Below, piece by piece: positions 1-7,306 of a stretch of 64,000 nucleotides of DNA. Position 1 is the stretch's first letter. The number at the start of each line of letters is the position of its first letter. Position numbers and translations under genes: made by a program. The notes beneath the pieces are model-generated. The model did not search any database. It saw nothing but the letters and a program-made list of their open reading frames with translations, and was not told the origin of the DNA. The stretch covers positions 1 to 64,000 of the forward strand of contig CAZFLD010000011.1 of the NCBI GenBank assembly GCA_964519835.1, read 5' to 3'. Source of the stretch: CAZFLD01 sp964519835 (lineage in GTDB: Bacteria > Spirochaetota > Spirochaetia > DSM-27196 > CAZFLD01).

Positions 1-629
1 CCGGCGTGCGGTCCGTAGATCGCACGGCCGGTTGCCTGCTGCCAAAGCGTGCCCGAGACGTCATCCTCCATGATCAGGTTGCGCCGGAAGACGCCGACGA
101 CACGGAAGCGTGCCGGTCGGCCGGCCACCTCCGAACGGAAAGCCAGCCCGGTCCGGCACAGCGCGCAGTAGGTCACGACGACCGACGTTGAGCCCACGGT
201 GTCGTGCACCAGATGGCGAGCGATCACCATGTGTTGGAGCGGGTACGCGCGGGATGCGGATCCGCCGGCGGCTGGGTCGGCGGCCGTGACGAGCATGACG
301 CCGTCGTCGTCGGTCAGATCTGCCTCCTTCGGCGCAACGGCGACCACATGGTCAAGCGCGGGAAACATCCACTCGAGCCGGAAAGCGAACGCGACTCCCA
401 GGAGCACCACGGTAGCGACCGCGAACGGCAGGAGAGGTGCCGGCGACCCGGTCACCAGTGCGGCGCCGACGAGGGCCACCGCGACCAGAGCGCCTGTGAC
501 GCGCTTCTGGGGGTAGCGCCTGAAGATCCCGAGCCCACGCTCCCACGCGGTGAATACCGTGAACTGCCTTCCGAGCCCGATCACCAGAGCTACGGCGACG
601 CCGATCGCGGCGAGTAGTGTTGCGATCAT
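1..629 (-). CDS. DUF3179 domain membrane protein (3' end outside window)
   Basis: The reading frame starts at 629 and runs off the left edge, so about 209 residues are visible and the C-terminus is missing. The N-terminus carries about three hydrophobic segments (residues 1-80). They are followed by the DUF3179 core: YPLQHMVIARHLVHDTVG, then VVVTYCALCRTGLAF with the family's conserved cysteine pair, then LWQQATGRAIYGPHAG. The start follows a strong ribosome site (GGAGGAACAG ATG). It overlaps the stop of the upstream TetR gene as ATGA, so the two are translationally coupled and the regulator probably controls this protein. The biochemical role of DUF3179 proteins is not known to me. The family assignment rests on the cysteine motif and order of conserved blocks. 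Confidence 0.85.
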   Translation of the reverse strand, partial: MIATLLAAIGVAVALVIGLGRQFTVFTAWERGLGIFRRYPQKRVTGALVAVALVGAALVTGSPAPLLPFAVATVVLLGVAFAFRLEWMFPALDHVVAVAPKEADLTDDDGVMLVTAADPAAGGSASRAYPLQHMVIARHLVHDTVGSTSVVVTYCALCRTGLAFRSEVAGRPARFRVVGVFRRNLIMEDDVSGTLWQQATGRAIYGPHA

Positions 630-1291
630 CTGTTCCTCCTTTTGCCCGGGGGAGTAACGACCGCATCGGTCAGGAGCCGGGCGGCGATTCTGCCCGCGTC
701 CGCCAGACTGTACGTCCGTCCAAACTCGATCCACGTGGCAAGCACCCCGTACTGGACCGACGCGATGTGCCGGGCAATCGCGTCGGGCTCGATGTCCTCC
801 CGAATCCGGCCCTCCCGCGCACCTTCGCCGAGCGTCGCCGACAGCGCCTCGATCCGGCCGGTCACGTTCTCGCGCCGGTGCATCCGGACCGCGTCGAGCT
901 CGCTTACTCCCGCTGCCCGGAGCATCACGAGCTCGAAGAACGCCGCGGCGTGCCGGTCCGATTCGACGAGCGCGAGAGGCTCGACGATCAGCCGCTCGAG
1001 GGCCCGGTCAATCGGCTCCTGCCGATCCACGCTTGTCACCGCGCCGTCGATTACCCGATCTACCGACTGGTCGACCGATTGGTCAAAGGGACCGACAAAG
1101 CGGTCGACGATCGCCGCGAGCAGCCCCGGCTTGTCGCCAAAGTGGTGGTAGACCGCGCCTCGCGTTACTCCGGCACGTTCGGCCACGTCGTCAAGCCTCG
1201 CCGCGTGGTACCCGACTTCCGCGAAGGTAAGCACTCCCGTCTCGATCAGCGCGACCCGCGTCGCCTCGGCCGCTTCTGCGGTGCGTCTCAT
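626..1291 (-). CDS. TetR/AcrR family transcriptional repressor
   Basis: This 221-residue protein has the TetR N-terminal helix-turn-helix: TFAEVGYHAARLDDVAERAG, then VTRGAVYHHFGDK, at residues 22-54. A helical ligand-binding domain of usual length follows. GGGGAG lies about 10 bases before the start. The stop overlaps the start of the DUF3179 gene (ATGA), so the pair forms a two-gene operon. An AcrR-like palindromic site lies about 75 bases upstream and is a plausible autoregulatory operator. TetR proteins of this class usually respond to small hydrophobic or toxic compounds. The inducer cannot be read from the sequence. Confidence 0.92.
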   Translation of the reverse strand: MRRTAEAAEATRVALIETGVLTFAEVGYHAARLDDVAERAGVTRGAVYHHFGDKPGLLAAIVDRFVGPFDQSVDQSVDRVIDGAVTSVDRQEPIDRALERLIVEPLALVESDRHAAAFFELVMLRAAGVSELDAVRMHRRENVTGRIEALSATLGEGAREGRIREDIEPDAIARHIASVQYGVLATWIEFGRTYSLADAGRIAARLLTDAVVTPPGKRRNR

Positions 1292-1365
1292 CGCGTGTCA
1301 CTCCCCGGGGAGAACGCTTGATCGAGAACCCGTGTGCGTGTACCTATTCCGATTCTCATGACCTT

Positions 1366-1390
1366 ATTATACGTATATGTATGTATGTAA
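1366..1390. promoter_or_regulatory. Candidate TetR/AcrR-type operator
   Basis: An AT-rich island in otherwise GC-rich DNA contains a perfect 10-bp palindrome, TATACGTATA (1368-1377). It is flanked by the direct repeat TATGTATGTATG. This resembles known AcrR/TtgR operators, which carry TACATACAT-type half sites. It lies 77-100 bases upstream of the TetR start, where an autoregulatory site is expected. Its function is inferred from position and composition. Confidence 0.5.
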
Positions 1391-1490
1391 GCAAGAAGAA
1401 TCGCCTGCGGTGGAAGAATGGAACGATCACACCGCCGGCAGGCCGGTGGGATGCGCCGGAATGGCCTGGTTTGGGAGGGAAAAGCTGATC

Positions 1491-1888
1491 ATGACGTCCG
1501 CAGATCGAGCTACCACCAGGGACTGAGGTCTACGGCTTTGGATCTCGGGTCGAGTCGAATAGACGTGGGGGCGACGTGGACGTGCTGATCGTCGGGGATA
1601 ACCAGGACACCTACTCGACCGAACAGCGACTTCGTCGGGCGTATCAGAGTCGGCTTGACAAGCGATTGGATGTGGTCGTTCTCGACCGGTCTAATCCGGA
1701 CCCCGACGAGCCGCGCTTCGTTCGGACGCTCGAGACGGAACGAATTGAGTGGCATTCGAAGCCGTATCGTTCACGACTACTCACCCGATCATCGTGCCGG
1801 GCTCTACGAAGAGATTCGAGAAGGATTTTTCGATGAGCTCCAGCGTCTTGTTCGCCGCGTGAGGCGGCTCAGCGTGTTCAGCGAGTAA
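1491..1888 (+). pseudogene. Broken MNT-type nucleotidyltransferase domain protein
   Basis: The frame ending near 1750 reads VYGFGSRVESNRRGGDVDVL, the nucleotidyltransferase signature (G-S-R then D-x-D) of MNT/MinNT proteins. No start codon exists in that frame after the stop at 1492-1494; the plausible ATG at 1491 is in another frame. Near 1750 the frame is lost again: the natural continuation, DYSPDHRAGLYEEIREGFFD and onward to a stop at 1888, lies in the next frame. At least two frameshifts are therefore needed to restore it. MNT proteins usually act as antitoxins or modifiers paired with HEPN toxins. No HEPN partner is visible next to it; the next gene is an unrelated VapB-like antitoxin. 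Confidence 0.75.
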
Positions 1889-1926
1889 GTGACCGTTTCG
1901 CGACATCTTGGCGTACACGTATTTGC

Positions 1927-2199
1927 GTGTTCCGCGGCAACGTGTTGGCTGGTCGTACGTCAAAAGGAAATGCCGTCCGAAACATCAAGCTTTCTTTTCG
2001 GGATGATGTAATTAAGGGGAGCAAGGAGTATGCTCGCCGTCGGGGTATGTCGCTCAACGCCCTCGTGCGTGACGCGCTGCGGCGGGAGATTGAGCGGGAC
2101 GAGCAGGAAGCGACCGGTGTGCTCCTCGATGTGATGACTTCCAGCGGCGGTCGGTCCGGCGGGTGGCGGTGGAGTCGGGATGAGCTCTACGACCGATAA
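1927..2199 (+). CDS. Ribbon-helix-helix antitoxin (VapB-like)
   Basis: The conserved part, NIKLSFRDDVIKGSKEYARR then RGMSLNALVRDALRREIERD, is a ribbon-helix-helix DNA-binding domain as found in VapB/CopG antitoxins. The exact start is unclear. In-frame GTG and TTG codons at 1927, 1942 and 1945 are possible. The only ATG with a ribosome site, at 1970, is out of frame, which hints at a small lesion at the 5' end. The last 20 bases overlap the downstream PIN-domain gene, the usual antitoxin-toxin arrangement. The partner toxin is frameshifted, so this antitoxin now has no cognate partner in the window. Confidence 0.75.
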   Translation: MFRGNVLAGRTSKGNAVRNIKLSFRDDVIKGSKEYARRRGMSLNALVRDALRREIERDEQEATGVLLDVMTSSGGRSGGWRWSRDELYDR

Positions 2200-2557
2200 G
2201 TCGTTTATCGACACCAATGTCCTTGCTTATGCCGACGACGACGATACGCCGGCCAAGCAGCACATCGCCCGCACGCTGATCGCGGAGCAGAGTGGGTGGG
2301 CGGTCGTATCGACCGACGCAGGTGCTCCAGGAATACTTTGTTGCGGTGACTAAGAAGCTCGGTGTGGTGCCCTTGCCGGCAAAGGAGGTCATCAACGCCA
2401 CACGGTCCGCTCGGTGCTGTGGTAGGTATCGTTCTGGGACGCCCGCATTCTCGCCTCCGCCGAGGATGCAGCGCGTGCGGTGGTCTTCTCAGAGGATCTC
2501 AGCTCCGGGCAACGATACAGCGGGGTTCGCGTCGAGAATCCGCTCGTCGGCGAGTAG
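2180..2557 (+). pseudogene. vapC-like PIN-domain toxin, frameshifted
   Basis: Three consecutive frames together spell a PIN-domain ribonuclease. The first reads SFIDTNVLAYADDDDTPAKQ with the first catalytic Asp. The second, from about 2313, reads TQVLQEYFVAVTKKLGVVPL. The third, from about 2415, reads SFWDARILASAEDAARAVVF and continues to VRVENPLVGE and the stop at 2555-2557, carrying the second acidic cluster. In the initial frame translation would end at 2348-2350. VapC toxins cleave tRNA or rRNA and are normally neutralised by VapB; here the toxin is dead while the antitoxin frame survives. Both junctions are clean, so a few single-base events would explain it. Confidence 0.85.
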
Positions 2558-2655
2558 TCCGCTACGTTCCTGATGGTTGCGGCCTCGGCTATCGTCGCCT
2601 GCCGGTCCGATTTGCAGAGCCCCCCCGTCTTAACCGGCTTGATCGGCATAGCCAT

Positions 2656-2690
2656 TTGACAAGTAGTCATACCATGGTCATACTGGGTCT
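2656..2690 (+). promoter_or_regulatory. Candidate sigma-70 promoter for mazEF
   Basis: TTGACA (2656-2661) is followed after 17 bases by CATACT (2679-2684), a fair -10 match. Transcription would then begin at or a few bases before the ATG at 2691. With no Shine-Dalgarno in this interval, the mRNA may be leaderless. The spacer holds the palindrome ACCATGGT (2671-2678) between two copies of GTCATAC, a likely MazE-MazF autoregulatory site. Confidence 0.5.
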
Positions 2691-2939
2691 ATGAAGACCG
2701 CCGTTTCTTTGCCTGATCGGCTGTACGATGAAGCAGAAAAAGCTGCCAAGGCTATGGGGATTCCTCGCAGTCAGCTATTCGCGAGAGCTCTCGAAGAGTT
2801 TATTGAACGCCACAAGCGAGACAACGTCACCGAACGATTGAACAGAGTGTATTCGGGAACCGAGCAAGAAGGGCTTGACGATGTCTCGGAGGCTGGACTT
2901 GAGTCCGCACGAGAGTTAACCAGGCATGACTCGTGGTGA
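2691..2939 (+). CDS. mazE: MazE-like antitoxin
   Basis: This 82-residue protein begins MKTAVSLPDRLYDEAEKAAK and continues MGIPRSQLFARALEEFIE, a ribbon-helix-helix DNA-binding fold typical of MazE/MazE6 antitoxins. The acidic C-terminal tail (SGTEQEGLDDVSEAGLESAR) is the segment expected to wrap the toxin. It overlaps the downstream mazF by 14 bases, so the two are co-translated. Base composition is lower in GC than the surrounding genes, consistent with a transferred cassette. Unlike the other toxin-antitoxin genes nearby, this pair shows no lesion. Confidence 0.88.
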   Translation: MKTAVSLPDRLYDEAEKAAKAMGIPRSQLFARALEEFIERHKRDNVTERLNRVYSGTEQEGLDDVSEAGLESARELTRHDSW

Positions 2940-3279
2940 AATCTGGTGGGCGGATTTTGATATTCCTTTCGGGAGTGAGCCGGGCTTTAGAAGACCTGTA
3001 CTGGTTGTTCAAGATGATGGGTTCAACAGGAGTAACCTCAGGACCGTAGTCATCCTGCCACTGTCCACAAACCTGCTCCTGGCTGACGCGCCCGGAAACG
3101 TGTTCTTCGAAAAGAGGGCAACGGGACTCGCAAAGGACTCGGTGGTGGTAACATCACAGATGGTCTCTGTTGATCGCGAACGACTGATCGAGAAGGTCTT
3201 GAAGATCGATTCACGACTCTTCGCAGCAGTCGAAGAGGGCATGATGACTGTCCTGGGGATTCGGAGATACGGGCTGTAA
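2926..3279 (+). CDS. mazF: MazF/PemK-type endoribonuclease toxin
   Basis: This 117-residue protein has the PemK/MazF signature from its first residues: MTRGEIWWADF, then PFGSEPGFRRPVLVVQDDGF. A conserved region follows (TVVILPLSTN, then GLAKDSVVVTSQMVSVDRER). MazF toxins are sequence-specific mRNA endoribonucleases. The length matches the family and the frame is intact, so it is probably functional and held in check by the overlapping upstream MazE. MazF-type RNases typically use the Arg in the RRPVLV strand, which is retained here. Confidence 0.93.
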   Translation: MTRGEIWWADFDIPFGSEPGFRRPVLVVQDDGFNRSNLRTVVILPLSTNLLLADAPGNVFFEKRATGLAKDSVVVTSQMVSVDRERLIEKVLKIDSRLFAAVEEGMMTVLGIRRYGL

Positions 3280-3369
3280 CCGTTTCGATCTGGTCGGGCG
3301 GGGTCCGCGTCGAACACCCGTTCATAGGCCGGCCCGTCAGCCGTCTGACAGGCTACTCCACGCGAGCCG

Positions 3370-4520
3370 GAACCCATAAAGCTCGGCATCACGATACGCT
3401 CGTAGGTTCGAGCATTCACGAACAGATAGCCGGCGTAGATAAGCGCGTACATGCCTGAAACCGCCAAGTGCGCGCCAATCGTTGAGATGTCGAGTAGTCG
3501 ACTCAGGAGAACAAGCGCCACGAAGCTGTATAAATCCCACGAGGTACGGCCAACCAAAGAGCGTTATCTGCCCCCGCAGAATCGTTCGCCTGATGCCTTG
3601 TGGCGAGAAGCCTATCTGCGCGAGGAGCCGGTAACGGTGCACGCTCTCGTCCGCTTCCATCAACTGACGGAAAAAGATCATGCTCCCGTTCGACGGAATG
3701 AGCATTACACCGATGACCCGCCAACAAAGAGCAAGATTCTGGTGACCGCGTCTACCGTCGCGAGTGCCGGAACAATGCCTGCAATTCCGGCATCTGCCGG
3801 AAAGGAGCGTTACAGCAGGAGATAGAGGTCAAGCGCCTTTTAAGGCTCGGCAGCGTTGACGATCCCAAGGAGCTCGCTGGACGCTCCGGCGGGAGCTCCG
3901 GCATCGCTCGCTTCTCCGCTGCTCGGGCCTTCTCCAATCGCCGCTAAGAGGCGATCCTGCAGCCGCCCGTACTCTTGCTCCCCACAACGACCGCGGTATA
4001 CGCCGAAAAACGGACCCAACTGAACAGACACATCGGGACGAACTGCGTGATCGAAAGGCCAACGGACTCATCTCTTAAGACGAGATCGCGTCCGAGCACC
4101 GCCTCAGGTGCTGCTCCCGTCTGCGCGACGAGCCCAACTTCACCGGGTGCCAACACTTCTCGTTCGGGCAATCCCCGAACACCGCGCAGTCGGTTGTACT
4201 CGGCCTCGCCCACGAAGCTCTCAATCCCCCCGACGGTACCACAGCTCACGCGGCGGTCGAGGACGAGTACCTCCACGGAGAGCGCTTCTTGCACCTGCGA
4301 CGGTTCGGTCTCGGCGGCCACCGAGACAACTCCGGCGAACCCGTCTTCGGACTCGATGAGCAAGCTGAAGTCATAGTGCAGGGACTGCGCGACCGACTCA
4401 AGCATAAGCGAGCGCTCGGTGCGCAGCGTGACAGGGGTCCCAACAGGGGTAATTGCTCAAAGCCGGCTATCCGCTCAGGGTCGTGTCGCTTGGCTGCTCG
4501 CCGCTTTGCCGCGGCGCTGA
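3370..4520 (-). pseudogene. Remnant of a BceB-like FtsX-family ABC permease
   Basis: Several minus-strand frames together resemble the C-terminal half of a bacitracin-export permease. From 4500 downwards: RHDPERIAGFEQLPLLG; then RTERSLMLESVAQSLHYDFS and EAEYNRLRGVRGLPEREVLA (extracellular domain); then EQEYGRLQDRLLAAIGEG; then VMLIPSNGSMIFFRQLMEAD and RYRLLAQIGFSPQGIRRTIL; then the last membrane segment SGMYALIYAGYLFVNARTYE ending near 3370. At least four frame changes occur and the N-terminal membrane half is absent. It lies directly downstream of fragments of the matching ATPase and kinase. BceB-type permeases sense and detoxify cell-wall-active peptides. The assignment rests on overall pattern and gene order, not on a complete domain. 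Confidence 0.65.
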
Positions 4521-4584
4521 TTGAGCTCGCAGAGGCTACGCATTGCCGTGTCCCTTCGCTATTCCATACCGGATACTTGTCAAG

Positions 4585-4731
4585 TCACTCGGCAATGCCG
4601 AGCAGCTTCGCAAGCTCCTCTACCCGACGGTCGATTCGCTCGTCTGAGAGCTCCGACAGGTTGATGCCGACGACGCGAGTCGAACCGCTGCTCGCCCGGT
4701 GAATCGTGGCCACCAGGTTCAGAAGTGGCAT
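4585..4731 (-). pseudogene. Fragment of a BceA-like ABC ATPase
   Basis: A short frame with a good ribosome site (AGGAGGAATC ATG) encodes 48 residues beginning MPLLNLVATIHRASSGSTRV. This corresponds to the stretch immediately after the Walker A motif in lipoprotein/peptide-export ATPases (normally GKSTLLN...SG...), followed by GINLSEL. The Walker A itself, the signature and the Walker B are all absent, and the frame stops at 4585. It sits between the permease remnant and the kinase remnant, in the order seen in Bce modules. It could be expressed as a small peptide but cannot be an ATPase. Confidence 0.55.
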
Positions 4732-4809
4732 GATTCCTCCTATGACTGTGACGGTAGCGGCGCCACTGAGGCCAACCTATCGATCTGGCCTACGACTCGT
4801 GCTCCAACC

Positions 4810-5050
4810 TTACGTGTCGGTAAGGTCGTCCCCAGACGCCCGCTCCGACTTCGGAATTCGCAGCGTGACCATCGTGCCACGCGGCTGATCCCAACGCCGC
4901 TGAGCCATTTGCGGTCGGAACTCACCTCGGCGAACTCACCGTCGATACTCACGTCGATCGGGCGTGAGACTGGTCGCTCTCGCATACGAAGCGCACGAAC
5001 CAATCCGAGGGGGGCGTCGGCTCGGCTCGGGACTCCACCGCGACCGGTGA
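4810..5050 (-). pseudogene. Remnant of a BceS-like histidine kinase ATPase domain
   Basis: One frame reads RPIDVSIDGEFAEVSSDRKW, the region just before the N-box of intramembrane-sensing kinases. After an internal deletion the next frame reads RGTMVTLRIPKSERASGDDL and reaches a stop at 4810-4812, matching the last beta-strand of the same ATPase domain. The N, G1 and G2 boxes between them are gone. It lies upstream of the BceA-like and BceB-like remnants on the same strand. This supports a former bceRSAB-type operon from which the response regulator has been lost. Confidence 0.5.
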
Positions 5051-5123
5051 TGCCGGCGCTCGAGCCGCCACAATCCTGCGCAGGGCGATCCTTGCCTGTG
5101 CCTCGGTCGTGGTCCTCCCGCGT

Positions 5124-5732
5124 ATGGCTGTGACCGGGCTGATCCTGCTTCCCCGGAGCATGGGCGAAGCGGAGGCGGTCGGCGGCGGCATGTGGCTTGC
5201 GATCATCCACTTCGCCCTTGTGTTGTCAGGCTGCGCCAACCCGCACCCCGTGGGTCTCGTGGCTTGGGTGGGGGTCGGACTCTTCGTCGCCGGAAGCACG
5301 ATCAACACGGCCTCTGAGGTCGGCCGTCTGCGGTTCAAACGCGGGCCGGCAAACACCGGGCGACTCTACACCGGCGGGCTCTTCTCCGGGTCGACGCCCG
5401 TCAACTACTTTGGCGACATACTCTGGTGCCTCGGCATGGCGCTGATTGCCGGTCGGGCGATCACGCTGGTCATCTCCGCTCTCATGACGGCAATGCTCGT
5501 CTCGATCGACATTCCGCGCCTGGACGCGTACCGGAAAGAGATCGCAAGCAAGGCCGTCGCGGTCTTTCTCGCGTGGGCGCCGGCGTCCTGCTCCTGCGCT
5601 GGTTCAACGGGCAGCCTCCGCGTTCTCAGTTTTGGAGCAGATGCTGCGGCGCCTGCCTATCAGCTAGTCGCCTGGATAGACCCCAGCTACATAAACGGGT
5701 CAAACGCGCGTTCCCGTGTCTCACGGTCGTGA
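5124..5732 (+). CDS. DUF1295/steroid-reductase-like integral membrane protein, altered C-terminus
   Basis: The protein has several hydrophobic segments. It carries the block GRLYTGGLFSGSTPVNYFGD followed by ILWCLGMALIAG and SIDIPRLDAYRKE, which matches the C-terminal signature of DUF1295 / 5-alpha-reductase-like proteins (normally NYFGD...IP..DAY...YG..). After DAYRKE the usual ending (a Tyr- and Lys-rich stretch ending in PF.Y) is missing. It is replaced by an unrelated Ala/Ser-rich tail, so a frameshift near 5545 is possible. The start is uncertain. The frame is open further upstream without a start codon, and GTG 5109 or ATG 5124 are the first options. It faces away from the Bce remnants and has no operon partner. 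Confidence 0.5.
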   Translation: MAVTGLILLPRSMGEAEAVGGGMWLAIIHFALVLSGCANPHPVGLVAWVGVGLFVAGSTINTASEVGRLRFKRGPANTGRLYTGGLFSGSTPVNYFGDILWCLGMALIAGRAITLVISALMTAMLVSIDIPRLDAYRKEIASKAVAVFLAWAPASCSCAGSTGSLRVLSFGADAAAPAYQLVAWIDPSYINGSNARSRVSRS

Positions 5733-5787
5733 CCCCATTTGGCAATAAGATCCGGCAGGGCCGCGAACACGCCTTTGGCCTGACTCC

Positions 5788-6330
5788 TCAACGCAACTCC
5801 ATGTCCACGTGGTCGCGTGAGGCGGCCAGTTCGAAACAGACGCGGTCGAAGCGCGGCGGTGTGAGCACGAGCCACGGCGCCTGGTAGATCGCCCATGGCT
5901 CTTTCGGCCCGAAGAGACCGATGTCCTGTTCTTCGTTGCCGTTGGTGTCCAAGAACGCGCGAATCGCGTAGGTTCCCGACGGCACATCCGTAAACTCGTA
6001 GCGCACCTCAGAGGCGCCGGCGGGGTCGAAACGGATACCCTGCAGGTAAGCGTCCAAAACGTCCGGGCTCTGCAGCTCCTCGCTGCTTGCGTCCCACGCG
6101 CCGCGGTCGACAATGGAAACAAAAAGCGGCGCGTCCTCGGTGATACCGGATATGGTCCCGGCAACGGTGAAACCCTGCTCAGCGTCCCCACCACTCGACC
6201 GGCGGTCCCCCCCGCCCTCCTGGGCATTGGCGGGCGTGCCGCGGACCCCCGCGAGGAGGATCGCCAACACCAGACAGTGCATGATGCGTCCCCCATGGCG
6301 GAGCCGGACTCTAAGAAGCTCTCTTTTCAT
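5788..6330 (-). CDS. Secreted DUF2141-like protein
   Basis: The start at 6330 is chosen for its ribosome site (GGGAGGATTGGA ATG). The N-terminus has a basic stretch, then a hydrophobic core (IMHCLVLAILLAGVRG) and a signal peptidase site at about PANA-QE. The mature part is one beta-rich domain: FTVAGTISGITEDAPLFVSI, then the conserved GTYAIRAFLDTNGNEEQDIG and LFGPKEPW. The last two match the DUF2141 pattern (small secreted proteins with a D.N.N...D loop). No enzymatic residues are apparent. It is transcribed alone, between the DUF1295-like gene and the terminator of the pst-linked lipoprotein gene. Its function is unknown. Confidence 0.75.
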   Translation of the reverse strand: MKRELLRVRLRHGGRIMHCLVLAILLAGVRGTPANAQEGGGDRRSSGGDAEQGFTVAGTISGITEDAPLFVSIVDRGAWDASSEELQSPDVLDAYLQGIRFDPAGASEVRYEFTDVPSGTYAIRAFLDTNGNEEQDIGLFGPKEPWAIYQAPWLVLTPPRFDRVCFELAASRDHVDMELR

Positions 6331-6516
6331 TCCAATCCTCCCGGCCATGCGCGACCGCACGGGGTCGCGCGAGTGCAACGGCCTTCTTGTGCGGGGCCAC
6401 CATCCCGGACTTCAGCCCCTTTCAGATCTGCTCGCGCGGCGACGGCGTTCCGCCCTCTCGAGCCGATAACGTACTCTCACCCCCGAGTAGGCGCGCCCTG
6501 CCGGCCGCACCACCGT

Positions 6517-6543
6517 AAAAAAAGCCGACCCATACGGGCCGGC
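6517..6543 (-). terminator. Rho-independent terminator downstream of the lipoprotein gene
   Basis: Read on the minus strand, GCCGGCCC-gtat-GGGTCGGC forms an 8-bp stem with one G-U pair and a 4-base loop. It is followed immediately by seven T. It lies about 60 bases after the stop of the lipoprotein gene at 6606 and would end the leftward pst-side transcript. Confidence 0.85.
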
Positions 6544-6605
6544 CTCGGCTATTTCTTGCGACTCGTAGTGATACGATCAGCGCACCAGGCTACGCCCGCG
6601 AAGTT

Positions 6606-7208
6606 TTATTGACTTTCCCAGGCCGCCATATAGGCGTCAAGATCTTCGCCCTCAATACCTTTAATCGTCAGACCGTAGGGACCTGCGAGAGGCCGAACGA
6701 TCTGCTTAGCGGGTTCACCTTCTTCCAGAAACTTCTCAAGTCCTTCACTTCCGGCGCGGAAAACCCAAAGACGTCCGTCTTCCATAATCGTGACCCAGCC
6801 GGGTAACGTGGTCAGGTACTCGTCGAGGGTTTCAGACTCAGTCGACTTTAGGGTCACGCCGTTCACGCCGGCAACCGGACGAATGACCTGTTTCGCGGGC
6901 TCGCCTTCCTCGAGGAACTGCTCCAGGTCCGCGGAGCCTTCACGGAAAACCCACAGACGCCCATCTTCCTCAATAAGGACAAAACCGTCCTTTTCGTGCG
7001 GGGTCATGTCAAAGGCCGGTTCTTCCGCGACCGAAGCCGGCTCTTCGACCTGCTCTTCGGTAGTCTCCTCAGCTGTCTCCTCGGTGGTCTCCTCGGTGGT
7101 CTCTTCGACCATGTCATCAGCTGTTTCATCCGGACTATCGGTAGTGGCGCATCCCGCAAACACCATCAGTACTACCAGTCCAACAACAGCAAGCCATTTG
7201 TACGACAT
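6606..7208 (-). CDS. Lipoprotein with a tandemly duplicated ~57-residue domain, next to pst
   Basis: The start at 7208 is supported by AAGGAGTGACAAG ATG. The N-terminus is a lipoprotein signal with lipobox VFAGC. An extremely acidic low-complexity linker of repeated EETTEE units follows. Then come two copies of the same domain: DGRLWVFREGSADLEQFLEE GEPAKQVIRPVAGVNG and DGRLWVFRAGSEGLEKFLEE GEPAKQIVRPLAGPYG, each ending in a D-[EA]-Y-[LM] motif. I do not recognise the domain. The gene lies about 100 bases downstream of pstB on the same strand and ends at a strong terminator, so it may be a distal member of the phosphate operon. A membrane-tethered, phosphate-regulated role is inference from position only. 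Confidence 0.85.
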   Translation of the reverse strand: MSYKWLAVVGLVVLMVFAGCATTDSPDETADDMVEETTEETTEETAEETTEEQVEEPASVAEEPAFDMTPHEKDGFVLIEEDGRLWVFREGSADLEQFLEEGEPAKQVIRPVAGVNGVTLKSTESETLDEYLTTLPGWVTIMEDGRLWVFRAGSEGLEKFLEEGEPAKQIVRPLAGPYGLTIKGIEGEDLDAYMAAWESQ

Positions 7209-7306
7209 CTTGTCACTCCTTGTCGTTGCAGTTTTTTCGGCTTTCGCCATATCCTCTAGGCCCCGTGCCCAACGGCATACCGCCTCGGACGACGGGGTAG
7301 CTAGCC

